Shown: positions 22,568 through 30,957 of the stretch, in pieces
Position numbering within the stretch: position 1 is the first letter of the stretch
Layout of the letters: each line of letters starts with the position of its first letter
Assembly (NCBI GenBank): GCA_002787855.1
Contig: PCVB01000007.1
Location: 1 to 36,487, forward strand
Reading direction: 5' to 3'
Length of the DNA stretch: 36,487 nt
Source of the DNA: Candidatus Zambryskibacteria bacterium CG11_big_fil_rev_8_21_14_0_20_42_18
Lineage (GTDB): Bacteria; Patescibacteriota; Minisyncoccia; Phycocordibacterales; Zambryskibacteraceae
Notes under the pieces: model-generated
The model's input: only the letters and a program-made list of their open reading frames with translations
Told to the model about the DNA's origin: nothing
Databases searched by the model: none
Made by a program: the position numbers and the translations under genes

Positions 22568-23527
22568 ATCTTCCGCGCTACCACCACCATGAAATTTCTC
22601 ATGGATATCCCTGAGACGTTTGTTGGTAACGTGAGTATAAATTTGAGTGGTGGCAACATTTTTGTGACCCAAAAGTTCTTGAACACTACGCAAATCCGCC
22701 CCATGAGAGAGAAGATCGGTGGCGTAGCTATGGCGCAAGGTGTGAGGGGTAACTTTTTTAGAGAGACCGGCTAACATGGCGCACTTAGAAATCATTGACT
22801 GTATATGGCGCGCCGAGAGGCGACTATTGTCTTCATCTTTGGCGCGGAAGTTGATAAAGAGAGGTTTATAGACATCGCGCCTAGCCTTAAGATACTTGCG
22901 TAACCAAACTGCTGACCGGGGGGAGATGAAGACTGTGCGCACATGCTTGCCCTTACCCACAATTGATAGCTCGTAGGTCTTATTGAGACTTTTATCATTA
23001 AGAAACGAGAGTTGATCCACATTAAGCGAAAGAAGCTCTGAAATGCGCATACCGGATGAAAAGAAAAGTTCCATGATCGCCTTGTCTCGCAAACCGTTTA
23101 TAATTGAGACATCAGGAACTTCTAGCATCTTTTCAATATCAAGCACCTCAAGAAAAGAAATAGTTTCTTCTGTTTTCTGTTTGGCTAATTTGATCTTCGA
23201 AGAGGGAAGCGATTCGATGTCTTGTTCGGCAAAATAATTTAAAAGCGCCCGAAGAGCTATAAGATAGTAGTTTTGCGACTTTTTGCCCAAATACTTACCA
23301 TTGGGAGTCTTATACTCACGGGCTAGGTACAACCGGTAGTCCCATATGTGTTTGGCAGTTAGTTCATTAGGTTTGAGTTTGCTATTATCAGTCTTTTTGA
23401 GCCAACCTATAAAGAGCAGGAGATACTGCCTATAGTTTTTTTGAGTATTGTTTGACAACCCTTTCTCTATTTCGCAGTAATCTAAAAAAGGAAGAAGGTG
23501 TTCAATGATGGGTGGGGTATTGGGCAT
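22562..23527 (-). CDS. xerC: tyrosine recombinase XerC/XerD family
   Basis: Resolves chromosome dimers at dif; some small genomes use one Xer protein. The 321-residue protein has the SAM-like N-terminal core-binding domain (about 5-105) and the catalytic domain with all residues in place: Arg161 in SGMRISELL, Lys192 or Lys194 in the beta-hairpin GKGKHVRT, His262 and Arg265 in HTLRH, His288 in LGHKN, and nucleophile Tyr297 in TQIYTHV. The frame extends to 23608, but ATG 23527 fits the family and lies 7 nt past a perfect -10. No mobile element surrounds it, so a housekeeping role is likely. Confidence 0.88.
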   Translation of the reverse strand: MPNTPPIIEHLLPFLDYCEIEKGLSNNTQKNYRQYLLLFIGWLKKTDNSKLKPNELTAKHIWDYRLYLAREYKTPNGKYLGKKSQNYYLIALRALLNYFAEQDIESLPSSKIKLAKQKTEETISFLEVLDIEKMLEVPDVSIINGLRDKAIMELFFSSGMRISELLSLNVDQLSFLNDKSLNKTYELSIVGKGKHVRTVFISPRSAVWLRKYLKARRDVYKPLFINFRAKDEDNSRLSARHIQSMISKCAMLAGLSKKVTPHTLRHSYATDLLSHGADLRSVQELLGHKNVATTQIYTHVTNKRLRDIHEKFHGGGSAEDK

Positions 23528-23534
23528 GTTTAAT

Positions 23535-23564
23535 ATTATAACACCTTCGCACAATATATGTAAA
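23535..23564 (-). promoter_or_regulatory. promoter of the Xer recombinase gene, leaderless type
   Basis: Minus strand TTTACA (23564 to 23559), 18-nt spacer, TATAAT (23540 to 23535), then 7 nt to the ATG at 23527. Both hexamers are near consensus. Confidence 0.75.
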
Positions 23565-23609
23565 ACGAACGAAATGTGGATAACAAAGGCTAACCACTTC
23601 CCCGTCATA

Positions 23610-23615
23610 TATAAT
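23610..23615 (+). promoter_or_regulatory. -10 box of murF, leaderless type
   Basis: A perfect TATAAT ends 6 nt before the murF ATG at 23622. No clear -35. Confidence 0.55.
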
Positions 23616-23621
23616 AAGCTG

Positions 23622-24836
23622 ATGGATGACTTGGCTCAAATCTGGCAAAAACTAGACAATAATAGCTTCAAGATATCTACCGATACTCGAAAAGAACTCG
23701 ACGGCACTATTTTCTTTGCCCTGAAAGGAGAAAGCTTCGATGGCAACACCTTTGTCGAAAAAGCCCTCAAGAAGGGAGCAGTCGCTGTCGTAAGTCAAAA
23801 CCCGCAATTCAAATCAACCCCTAACGTCTACGTGGTCGATGACACCCTTAGAACCCTGCAAACACTGGCGCAAAAATATCGAGAGACCTTTACTATACCT
23901 ATCATTGCCGTTGGAGGTTCTAATGGCAAGACCACTAGTCGAGAACTTATCCGATGTGTTTTAGAAACTAACTTCAAAGTTCACACGACAGAAAGTAATC
24001 TAAACAATGAGATTGGTGTGCCCCTCTCGATATTAGCCATGGACAAAGATACAGAAATTGGAGTTTTTGAAATTGGCGCCAATCATGCCCAAGAACATAC
24101 TAACCTTCTTGAGATTTTAAGACCCACCCATGTCATCGTCACAAATAATGGCTTGGACCACTTGGAAGGCTTTGGCTCGCCGACAAAAGTAATAGAAGCT
24201 AATGAAGAAATTAATAAGTGGGCACGCAAGCACAACGCCTCTATCATCGCAAATGTGGAACATGGGTTAAAAGTGTCAACTCCCCTACCCCTCTCTATCT
24301 CCTTGGACAACAAAGAGTACCAAACAAAAATGGTAGGAAATTATAATTTAGAAAATATAAGTAGAGCCCTCACTGTCGGAAAAGTTTTTAAGATCAATTT
24401 AGAAAAAGCTTTAACTGCGATATCGGCATACACTCCTATGGCACTTAGATCGGAGTTGTTGGAAAGAAACGGGGCACAGGTCATTGTCGATTGTTATAAT
24501 GCTAATCCATCAAGTATGATGCTCGCGCTTAAAAGTTTTATAGAATCTTGTTCCAAGCCTCGTGGAGTAATTTTAGGCGATATGTTGGAACTGGGTCCCT
24601 ATGCTGAAGAAGAACACAAAAAAATACTAGACTTTGTATCGAAGCAAGAACTCAACATCATCGTCCTTATAGGAGAACAATTTAGACAAGCGCAAGAAAA
24701 CTCGCATCTAAACTACACATGGTTCCCCAATTCTTCGTCTGCTCAAAAATGGTTTCGACGGCAAAACTTTACTAACTACACACTTCTTCTGAAGGGCTCT
24801 AGAGGAATAAAGGTGGAAGAGATGTTACTTATCTAG
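23622..24836 (+). CDS. murF: UDP-MurNAc-tripeptide:D-Ala-D-Ala ligase
   Basis: Adds D-Ala-D-Ala to complete the cytoplasmic muropeptide. The 404-residue protein has the MurF N-terminal domain (STDTRKELDGTIFFALKGESFDGNTFVEKALKKGA in outline) and the ATP-binding motif GGSNGKTTSREL of Mur ligases. It also has EIGANHAQEHTNL, which distinguishes MurF from MurC/D/E, then VIVDCYNANPSSM and GVILGDMLELG in the C-terminal domains. It is somewhat short (E. coli 452). The frame opens at 23505, but ATG 23622 matches the family start and the -10 spacing. Monocistronic, away from the rest of the cell-wall genes; its end overlaps a tiny gene on the other strand. Confidence 0.92.
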   Translation: MDDLAQIWQKLDNNSFKISTDTRKELDGTIFFALKGESFDGNTFVEKALKKGAVAVVSQNPQFKSTPNVYVVDDTLRTLQTLAQKYRETFTIPIIAVGGSNGKTTSRELIRCVLETNFKVHTTESNLNNEIGVPLSILAMDKDTEIGVFEIGANHAQEHTNLLEILRPTHVIVTNNGLDHLEGFGSPTKVIEANEEINKWARKHNASIIANVEHGLKVSTPLPLSISLDNKEYQTKMVGNYNLENISRALTVGKVFKINLEKALTAISAYTPMALRSELLERNGAQVIVDCYNANPSSMMLALKSFIESCSKPRGVILGDMLELGPYAEEEHKKILDFVSKQELNIIVLIGEQFRQAQENSHLNYTWFPNSSSAQKWFRRQNFTNYTLLLKGSRGIKVEEMLLI

Positions 24837-24935
24837 AAGGCTAGACCACCATTTAAAAGTGAAGTGCATCAAAAGATAGATGGGAATATAGATTGGCGCC
24901 AATAAGAAGAAAAGAATAAATTTGATGACTCTCAT
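24825..24935 (-). CDS. 36-residue membrane micropeptide
   Basis: A small frame from ATG 24935: MRVIKFILFFLLAPIYIPIY, then LLMHFTFKWWSSLLDK. It has a basic N-terminus, one or two short hydrophobic helices and a Trp-Trp near the end. Its 3' end overlaps murF by 12 nt, and it lies 12 nt after the 77-residue membrane protein on the same strand, as if co-transcribed. Support is the compact position and membrane-like composition only; no family recognised. Confidence 0.4.
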   Translation of the reverse strand: MRVIKFILFFLLAPIYIPIYLLMHFTFKWWSSLLDK

Positions 24936-24947
24936 AGTAAATTAGTC

Positions 24948-25181
24948 TTACACTTCCCCACCACTGGCAGGAATTAATTCCAGTATTCTTTGCCAGATCC
25001 ACCTAGCTGGAACCTCAATATAGGACCAAAGGAAGTTTAATACATCTCGTATATAAGTGATAGTGCTCTTACCTTCTTCCGTTGCTGCCGCATCAAAAAT
25101 GGACCAATTAAAAAAATACTTCAGGAGGGCTAGGGCGATGATAAAAAGTATTATCCAACTTATAAATCCCTTTTGTCTCAT
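24948..25181 (-). CDS. small single-pass membrane protein
   Basis: A 77-residue protein with one N-terminal transmembrane helix (about 8-26) and an amphipathic, Trp-rich second half (VLNFLWSYIEVPARWIWQRILELIP). Not recognised. It follows the M23 peptidase gene by 12 nt on the same strand, so it is probably the end of that operon. A minus-strand TAAACT 6 nt before the ATG could give it a separate start. Small proteins of this shape often assist membrane complexes, but no function can be assigned. Confidence 0.5.
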   Translation of the reverse strand: MRQKGFISWIILFIIALALLKYFFNWSIFDAAATEEGKSTITYIRDVLNFLWSYIEVPARWIWQRILELIPASGGEV

Positions 25182-25193
25182 GACTTAAGTTTA

Positions 25194-26453
25194 TTAAAGA
25201 GAAGGTAGATAAGCAAGGGGGTCTAGATAGGCCTTAAGATCAGCAATGGGAACAAAAGTATTTTTACAATTTTTACTAGTTACAAATTGTTGGACCGCAA
25301 CACCTTGGCTAGCATAAACTCCTACGTGCAAATGCGGACCAGTAGAATAACCAGAACCAAACACTCCAGGTGTCCCCCCGGAATAACCTATAACTTCTCC
25401 AGTTTTAACACTCTGGCCATTTTTGACAATAGAAGCAGAAAGATGAGCATAAATACTTGCTAAACCATTAGGGTGCCTTATGAGTATCCAGCGACCGAAG
25501 GAGTAGCATCCTCTTTCATTATCTGTATTATCCGTCTTCTCTACCACGCCACCAAGCATAGCCATGACAGGTGTACCTTGAGTAGCGCGAAAGTCAACGC
25601 CTTTGTGAAATCGAGTAGACCTTTGGCCAAATGGGTCGGTGATAAAAATCTTGGCCAATGGCCAGGCAAGGACTCCGTGTCGTGGGGCGGGAATAAGCGA
25701 TGGGTCAAGAGTAATCTTGAGCTCTGACTCAAGTTTATCAAGTTCTTCTTCAAACTGTTTTTGACGGGCGCGATTCTCCGCAAGCATCTTCTGATATTCG
25801 GTTTCTTTATTCTTGGTCTGGGTCAGTAGTCTTTCTTTGGCTTTTTGGTTTTCTTCAACGACAGACTTTTGTCCACTCAATTGACCTTTGAGACTGGTTT
25901 GCTCTTCTTTCACTTTAATCTTTTCTTCCTTTTCTTGACTAAGGGCAAGGCGTGTCTCACGTAAAGCATTGATCTCTTCCTCTAGACGAAGATTAAGACC
26001 TTCGAGTTGATTTCTATCTTTCCATACGTCTGAAATTTGCGCCGAAGTTAAAAGATCGAGTAAGAGTGGACGAGAATCATAGTCCGAAAGGGTGGTAATG
26101 GTAAGGGCAATAGCTTCTCTGTGAACAATAATCTGCTTCTCTTTCTCACTCATCGTATTTTCAAGTGATTTAATGGTCAGGTTAGTGGAAGTGATTTTAG
26201 ACTGCGTGATACTAATATCCTTGGCTAATTTCTTCTTGGTCGTGTTAAGAGATTTAACAGCAGAACCAAGAGTCTGACTCTCTTTATTGGTGGCTTCGAG
26301 TTCGGCTTGGAGTTTCTTCTGCTCCTCGATAAGAACCTCCCGTTCTCTTCTTACTTGCTCTATCTGTTGTTCAAGCTCGCTTGGATTAGCAGCTATCACA
26401 AAAGATGGAGACAGGAGGGAGAGAAACAAAAGTACTAGAAGAATATTTTTCAT
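25194..26453 (-). CDS. M23 murein endopeptidase / hydrolase activator with coiled coil
   Basis: A 419-residue exported protein of EnvC/NlpD-like build. Signal peptide (about 1-22, ending FVIAA), long coiled coil (about 25-250, heptad-rich Glu/Lys/Leu), then an M23 LytM domain. The zinc site is intact: HKGVDF (about 283) gives the first His and Asp, and GPHLHVG (about 370-376) the last His; the YAHLS segment is also present. It may therefore be an active endopeptidase, unlike EnvC, which lacks the metal and only activates amidases. It starts 1 nt after gltX, in the operon running from murG. Confidence 0.88.
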   Translation of the reverse strand: MKNILLVLLFLSLLSPSFVIAANPSELEQQIEQVRREREVLIEEQKKLQAELEATNKESQTLGSAVKSLNTTKKKLAKDISITQSKITSTNLTIKSLENTMSEKEKQIIVHREAIALTITTLSDYDSRPLLLDLLTSAQISDVWKDRNQLEGLNLRLEEEINALRETRLALSQEKEEKIKVKEEQTSLKGQLSGQKSVVEENQKAKERLLTQTKNKETEYQKMLAENRARQKQFEEELDKLESELKITLDPSLIPAPRHGVLAWPLAKIFITDPFGQRSTRFHKGVDFRATQGTPVMAMLGGVVEKTDNTDNERGCYSFGRWILIRHPNGLASIYAHLSASIVKNGQSVKTGEVIGYSGGTPGVFGSGYSTGPHLHVGVYASQGVAVQQFVTSKNCKNTFVPIADLKAYLDPLAYLPSL

Positions 26454-26454
26454 A

Positions 26455-27693
26455 TTATTTTAAAAGCTCTATAACCTTTTCTACCCTCTTTATTGATTCC
26501 TCAACACCAAGAATGGCTATTAGAGTAAACGGGTCTGGTGACTTTTCAAGACCCGTGAGAGCATAGCGCAAGGGCCAGAGGACATTCCCCCGCCCTCTGG
26601 ACTGGGACGGGCTGGCCTTCCCCATCTCGATGGCATAGGCCATCAAGTCACCGTTATTTTTTATAATTTCTACTGCTCTTTCTAAATGCTTTAATGTTTC
26701 AGACTGACTAACATCTTTCCAACAAACCTTGGTTTTATCTATGACCGGAACACTAGTGACATCAAACTCTCGAGCGATAATCTTCTGCTTCTCTTCCGGA
26801 GATAAAAGATTTATGTGTTGTTTATTCATCCACTCTAATTTTTTTTCATCAAAAATAGCTCCTCCTTTATGAATCTTGCTAATATTAAAAACCTTTATAA
26901 GTTCATCTAGAGTAAATATTTCTTGGTCCGTTCCCGGATTCCAACCTAAAAGAGCCATGTAATTTAAAATCGCTTGTGGTAAATATCCTTTCTCACGGTA
27001 ATAACCAAGGGAAACAGATTCGCCGTGTTTGCGCTTAGAAAGTTTAGACCTGTCAGAGGCGAGAATAAGTGGTAAGTGGGCATATACAGGACGTGGCGCA
27101 CCGATCGCTTCTTGCAAGAGAATTTGCCGAGGAGTATTGGAGATGTGGTCCTCTCCACGGATAACGTGGGTGACACCTGATTCAAAGTCGTCTACCACTA
27201 CGGCCAAGTGATAGAGAGGTTCTTCAAGATTTTTTGCAATGATAAAGTCACCAAGCTCTCTTGTATCAAAACCAACAGTTCCGCGTACCAAATCCTCGAA
27301 TGTCACTTGCTTGTTGGGATTCTTAAAACGAATCACTTCCCTATTCCATGTCCCTCGTAGCCTTGGCGAAGTGGGATCACCTTCTGTTTCTGTGGAAATA
27401 TAAGCCTTGCCGAGATCTATAAGTTTTTGCAGATATTTTTTATAAATTTCTGTCCTTTCAGACTGGTGCCAGAGTTCGCCATTTCTCTTAAGCCCAAGCC
27501 ACTCTAGGCTCTCTAACATGCCTTCTTCGTGTTCTTTTTTAGAGCGCGCTTTATCAGTATCTTCAACTCGCACGATAAAATCTCCGCTATTTTGCTTGGC
27601 ATAAAGATAGTTAAATAGAGCCGTCCTCACATTGCCAATATGCATAGGTCCTGTTGGGGATGGCGGAAAACGGGTGATGATTTTTTGACTCAT
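26455..27693 (-). CDS. gltX: glutamyl-tRNA synthetase, shortened
   Basis: Class I synthetase charging tRNA-Glu and, where GatCAB is used, also tRNA-Gln. The catalytic half is standard: RFPPSPTGPMHIGNVRTALF with HIGN, VRVEDTDKAR, VIRGEDHISNTPRQ, and the KMSKS loop KLSKRKHG. The protein is only 412 residues against about 470. The gap lies in the helical part of the anticodon-binding region after KLEWMNKQHI; the terminal GNVLWPLRYALTG segment and ILG helix are retained. ATG start with GGAG nearby, overlapping murG by 4 nt. A non-discriminating enzyme is possible but inferred. Confidence 0.9.
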   Translation of the reverse strand: MSQKIITRFPPSPTGPMHIGNVRTALFNYLYAKQNSGDFIVRVEDTDKARSKKEHEEGMLESLEWLGLKRNGELWHQSERTEIYKKYLQKLIDLGKAYISTETEGDPTSPRLRGTWNREVIRFKNPNKQVTFEDLVRGTVGFDTRELGDFIIAKNLEEPLYHLAVVVDDFESGVTHVIRGEDHISNTPRQILLQEAIGAPRPVYAHLPLILASDRSKLSKRKHGESVSLGYYREKGYLPQAILNYMALLGWNPGTDQEIFTLDELIKVFNISKIHKGGAIFDEKKLEWMNKQHINLLSPEEKQKIIAREFDVTSVPVIDKTKVCWKDVSQSETLKHLERAVEIIKNNGDLMAYAIEMGKASPSQSRGRGNVLWPLRYALTGLEKSPDPFTLIAILGVEESIKRVEKVIELLK

Positions 27694-28823
27694 TTCTCCA
27701 ATTCGTGCCCTAGGGCAATCTTAAGAATCTCCTCTGCCACTAGGCGCGCGGCATTAGGTTTGTAGAACGCCTTGGCAGCAAGCTTCATCTTCTCACGCTC
27801 AATATCGTTGGTTAAGAGGCGCTCAATTTCCGACAAAAGAATGTTAGAAGTTAGATTGTTTTCCTCTATCACTACAGCGGCACCGGCGCGAGCGTAGGCA
27901 AAAGCGTTTGAGTGCTGGTCACGACTAACCTTTTCATTAATGGGAATAATAATACTCGGCAAACCCCAAGAGGCAATTTCAGAGATAGTTGAACCCGCGC
28001 GGGAAATTACAATAGAAGAAATTCCCGCCGCCATGCGCATAGCAAGAATATTAAGATAGTCAAAGGCTTTATATCTATCTTTATGTAGAGAATCATGGAG
28101 AACTACTTCTGCTGTTGCCTCGACTTCTCTAATGTTATTTTTCCCTGTCTGGTGAATAACGGCATATTTCTCTACTAATCTTTTGAGACTTTCCAACACG
28201 GTGTCATTAATCTTTTGTGCCCCTAAAGAACCACCGAGTACTAAAATCACTGGTATATTTTCTTTAATTTTTAAAAACTCACGAGCCCCAGAAGTAATAG
28301 GTTCTCTAAGTTCTTTTCGGATTGGCTGACCGGTATAAGCCACCGTGTCTGCTCGAAAATATTTAGCCGCATCTTTATAAGAAACCGCCACTCGCTTGGC
28401 AAACTTCCCTGCCCACAGATTGACTCTACCTGGGATAGTATCTGACTCGTGAATCACAACGGGTATCCTCAAGATACGGGCTGCAACCAATACTGGGAAA
28501 CTTGCATACCCACCCTTGCCAAAAATAACGTCAGGATAGAGTCTATAAACCTGTACAAGAGAAACGAGAATCCCCCACCCCGTCTTGAATAGGTCAAAGA
28601 AATTTAATATAGAGAAATATCGTCGCAGTTTACCAGCGCTATTCTTTTTATAGATAATGCCATTTTCAAAAAGTACTCCCGGATTGTAGGGAGTCGGAGA
28701 CATAAAAAAAAGCTCCAATTCGAGAAGTTTTTTCTCCTTGGTTAGGGAATTTAATTCTTCGGCAATGGAGACTATGGGGTAAAAATGTCCTCCAGTACCG
28801 CCACCGGTAAATAAAATACGCAT
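27690..28823 (-). CDS. murG: MurG, lipid II-forming GlcNAc transferase
   Basis: Transfers GlcNAc from UDP-GlcNAc to lipid I at the inner membrane face. The 377-residue GT-B protein starts MRILFTGGGTGGHFYPI, the MurG glycine-rich signature. It continues with VIFGKGGYASFPVLVAARIL, VIHESDTIPGRVN, AYTGQPIRKEL, the second Gly-rich loop VLGGSLGAQKIND, and ISRAGSTISEIASWGLPSIIIP in the UDP-GlcNAc site. Slightly longer than E. coli MurG (355). It lies 24 nt after ftsW and overlaps gltX by 4 nt, so ftsW-murG-gltX-M23 look co-transcribed. Confidence 0.95.
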   Translation of the reverse strand: MRILFTGGGTGGHFYPIVSIAEELNSLTKEKKLLELELFFMSPTPYNPGVLFENGIIYKKNSAGKLRRYFSILNFFDLFKTGWGILVSLVQVYRLYPDVIFGKGGYASFPVLVAARILRIPVVIHESDTIPGRVNLWAGKFAKRVAVSYKDAAKYFRADTVAYTGQPIRKELREPITSGAREFLKIKENIPVILVLGGSLGAQKINDTVLESLKRLVEKYAVIHQTGKNNIREVEATAEVVLHDSLHKDRYKAFDYLNILAMRMAAGISSIVISRAGSTISEIASWGLPSIIIPINEKVSRDQHSNAFAYARAGAAVVIEENNLTSNILLSEIERLLTNDIEREKMKLAAKAFYKPNAARLVAEEILKIALGHELEK

Positions 28824-28847
28824 TATATTTATAGTGAGTATGCCGAA

Positions 28848-29951
28848 CTATGATCCTCGATTTCGCGAGACAGAGAGTACAATACCCACTTCAAGCAAAG
28901 TAATGAATAGAGATGTGCCACCTTGAGAAACGAAAGGCAAAGTAATGCCCGACATTGGAATCACTCCCAGCATGGCGCCAATATTGACGAACGCTTGGAA
29001 GACTATCATTATAACAATTCCGACGACCATCAGTCTAGCGAAAGGATTAGACGCTTCAGAGGCAATTTTGAGCCCTCGTGTACAAAAGAGAACAAATAGG
29101 AGCAATAAGACGACCGAACCCACAAACCCAAACTCTTCAGCAGCCACAGCAAAGACAGAATCACCCACTGGTTCCGGTAGATAGGTAAACTTCTGAACAC
29201 TCTGGCCAAACCCGCGTCCCCACAGACCACCAGAGCCAACAGCAATAAGAGATTGCTGAACTTGGTAACTTGCCCCTTGAGCATCCGCTTGTGGATTGAA
29301 AAAAGTATTAACACGGGCGCGAATATAAGACGTGGTTGAGGCCAAGATAATGACCCCGATAAGCCCGGCAAGGGCAATCAGAAAAAAATGCTTCCACCTG
29401 CCACCTGCCACCATAAACATACTCATACCAGTAAAGATAATCAGGAGAAGATTGTCGGTGTCTGGCTGTTGTAAAAGTAGTATGGAGGAAATACTCAAGA
29501 GAATTATGAGCGGTAGAAGCCCTAGACGAAAAGTTTTTATCTTGTCCTTAACGCCACTGGCCCAAGCGGCAAAATAGATGATAAAAGCTATTTTCAATAT
29601 TTCTGAAGTTTGCAGAGAAATTCCACCGAGAATAATCCAGCGTTGAGCGCCCGCATGCTCTGAACCTATACCGGGTATCAAAACTAAGATATTGAGAATA
29701 ATAGCGACAATAAAAAAATAGAAAGCTGATTTTCTCCAAATTTTGTAGTCCAGACGTGACGCTACAATAAGCGCCAGGGTACCCATAAATAATCCAAGAA
29801 CTGTTTGAGAAAGGGCGACTCTGGAATAATTGGAACTCTCCTTGGCCAGAAGGGCGAGAGAAGCGGAATTAAAAATAGCAAAGCCCAAGACTATCAACGC
29901 GATAGAAATGATGAGAAATGACTTATCTACCTTCGCTCGACTAGCCTTCAT
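28848..29951 (-). CDS. ftsW: FtsW/RodA-type SEDS glycosyltransferase
   Basis: A polytopic membrane enzyme (about 9-10 helices in 367 residues) that polymerises lipid II and pairs with a class B PBP. Family marks: QRWIILGGISLQTSEILK, QQPDTDNLLL with the essential Asp of SEDS proteins (usual QPDxGTA), GLWGRGFGQSVQKFTYLPEPVGDSVFAVAAEEFGF in the large loop, and the C-terminal IPMSGITLPFVSQGGTSL. FtsW is preferred to RodA because murG is next door and the ftsI-type partner is in the window. It overlaps the DoxX gene by 4 nt. Confidence 0.9.
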   Translation of the reverse strand: MKASRAKVDKSFLIISIALIVLGFAIFNSASLALLAKESSNYSRVALSQTVLGLFMGTLALIVASRLDYKIWRKSAFYFFIVAIILNILVLIPGIGSEHAGAQRWIILGGISLQTSEILKIAFIIYFAAWASGVKDKIKTFRLGLLPLIILLSISSILLLQQPDTDNLLLIIFTGMSMFMVAGGRWKHFFLIALAGLIGVIILASTTSYIRARVNTFFNPQADAQGASYQVQQSLIAVGSGGLWGRGFGQSVQKFTYLPEPVGDSVFAVAAEEFGFVGSVVLLLLFVLFCTRGLKIASEASNPFARLMVVGIVIMIVFQAFVNIGAMLGVIPMSGITLPFVSQGGTSLFITLLEVGIVLSVSRNRGS

Positions 29952-30331
29952 AGTTGTTGCCGATTTTTGAAAAACAAATCCAGACTAAAGTTTGGGACTC
30001 CAGAGAAAGCGAGAGAGAGCGTGGCCATAAAGATTCCAAAGTCTCTTACTCCTATTTCTCCATAACCCACTACAGAGATGATGTGCGTCATGTGCAAGGC
30101 CAATAACGACGCAGAAACTCTGGTAAAAAGTCCGAGTAACAAAAGAAAGCCGAAGACAACCTCGAAAACACCGTTGATATAAACAAGAGTAGTGGCGCTA
30201 AAAGGAAGAGCACTCGCATATTCAGGAAGCCAACCTATCCACTCATAAGTATTGCTAAGTTGTTGGAAACCAAACCAAATAAAAACTGAAGCAACTCCGA
30301 TTCTTAATATCGCTGACGCGTATTGCTTCAT
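29948..30331 (-). CDS. DoxX family membrane protein
   Basis: A 127-residue protein with four predicted transmembrane helices. The family pattern is visible: LRIGVASVFIWFGFQQL in helix 1, YINGVFEVVFGFLLLLGLFTRVSA around helix 2, and VRDFGIFMATLSLAF near the C-terminus. DoxX proteins are linked to quinone or thiol redox and oxidative stress, but their chemistry is not settled. It lies 12 nt after the peroxiredoxin gene and ends in a 4-nt overlap with ftsW, so it is expressed with both. Confidence 0.75.
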   Translation of the reverse strand: MKQYASAILRIGVASVFIWFGFQQLSNTYEWIGWLPEYASALPFSATTLVYINGVFEVVFGFLLLLGLFTRVSASLLALHMTHIISVVGYGEIGVRDFGIFMATLSLAFSGVPNFSLDLFFKNRQQL

Positions 30332-30343
30332 GTGTATTTTATT

Positions 30344-30880
30344 TTATCTTGACTCCTTCAAATATTTTATCATCGTGTCTGAGTCAGAAACTTCGAAGGG
30401 GTCTGTGGGACAGTTATCAGAAAAACCCGCTTCAGAGAAAACCTTTTTTATCTCACCATCCACAACGTACATGCTGTATCTCCATGACCTCTCTCCGAAA
30501 CCTAGGTCGTCTTTCTTAACCAGCATCCCCATGCCTTTAGTAAACAGGGCCGAACCGTCCGGAATCAGTTTAACCTTTTTAATGTCTAAATTTTTTGCCC
30601 ATTGAAACATTACATAAGCATCATTGACAGAAAAGCAGTAAACCTCATCTACTCCGAGCGACTTGAATTCATCATATTTTGCCTCGAATCCAGGAAGATG
30701 AGTAGAAGAACAAGTGGGAGTAAATGCTCCTGGGAGAGAGAAAACTACCACCTTTTTGCCTTTAAAGATGTCATTGGAAGAAACATCTTGCCAGCGGTAT
30801 GGATTATCCCCACCGATACTTTCATCACGAACACGAGTTTTAAATATGACTTGAGGAACTTTTGAAGGGTGGCTATTCAT
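30344..30880 (-). CDS. peroxiredoxin, Prx5 type
   Basis: A thiol peroxidase reducing H2O2 or organic peroxides. The 178-residue protein has the Prx5 active site PGAFTPTCSSTHLPGF, with the peroxidatic cysteine at 57, and DEVYCFSVNDAYVMFQWAK after it (second Cys at 82). The active-site arginine is probably the one in ERSWRYSMYVVDG. A third Cys in SDNCPTDPFEVSD could act in resolution. A minus-strand TATAAT (30927 to 30922) gives a leader of about 35 nt. The next gene is DoxX, which suggests a small peroxide-defence unit inserted among cell-wall genes. Confidence 0.9.
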   Translation of the reverse strand: MNSHPSKVPQVIFKTRVRDESIGGDNPYRWQDVSSNDIFKGKKVVVFSLPGAFTPTCSSTHLPGFEAKYDEFKSLGVDEVYCFSVNDAYVMFQWAKNLDIKKVKLIPDGSALFTKGMGMLVKKDDLGFGERSWRYSMYVVDGEIKKVFSEAGFSDNCPTDPFEVSDSDTMIKYLKESR

Positions 30881-30921
30881 AATATTATTTTTAAATCAAT
30901 TAATACGTCTAATACTAAACG

Positions 30922-30927
30922 ATTATA
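30922..30927 (-). promoter_or_regulatory. -10 box of the peroxiredoxin-doxX-ftsW unit
   Basis: A perfect TATAAT on the minus strand in the 77-nt gap after mraY, giving a leader of about 35 nt. No clear -35. Confidence 0.45.
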
Positions 30928-30957
30928 CAATATTTAAGAGATTTTTTTAATACAAAA

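Noticed and set aside
22562..23527. Xer-type recombinase as the integrase of a mobile element
   Set aside because: No flanking tRNA, direct repeats or cargo; neighbours are housekeeping genes, so a chromosomal Xer is more likely.
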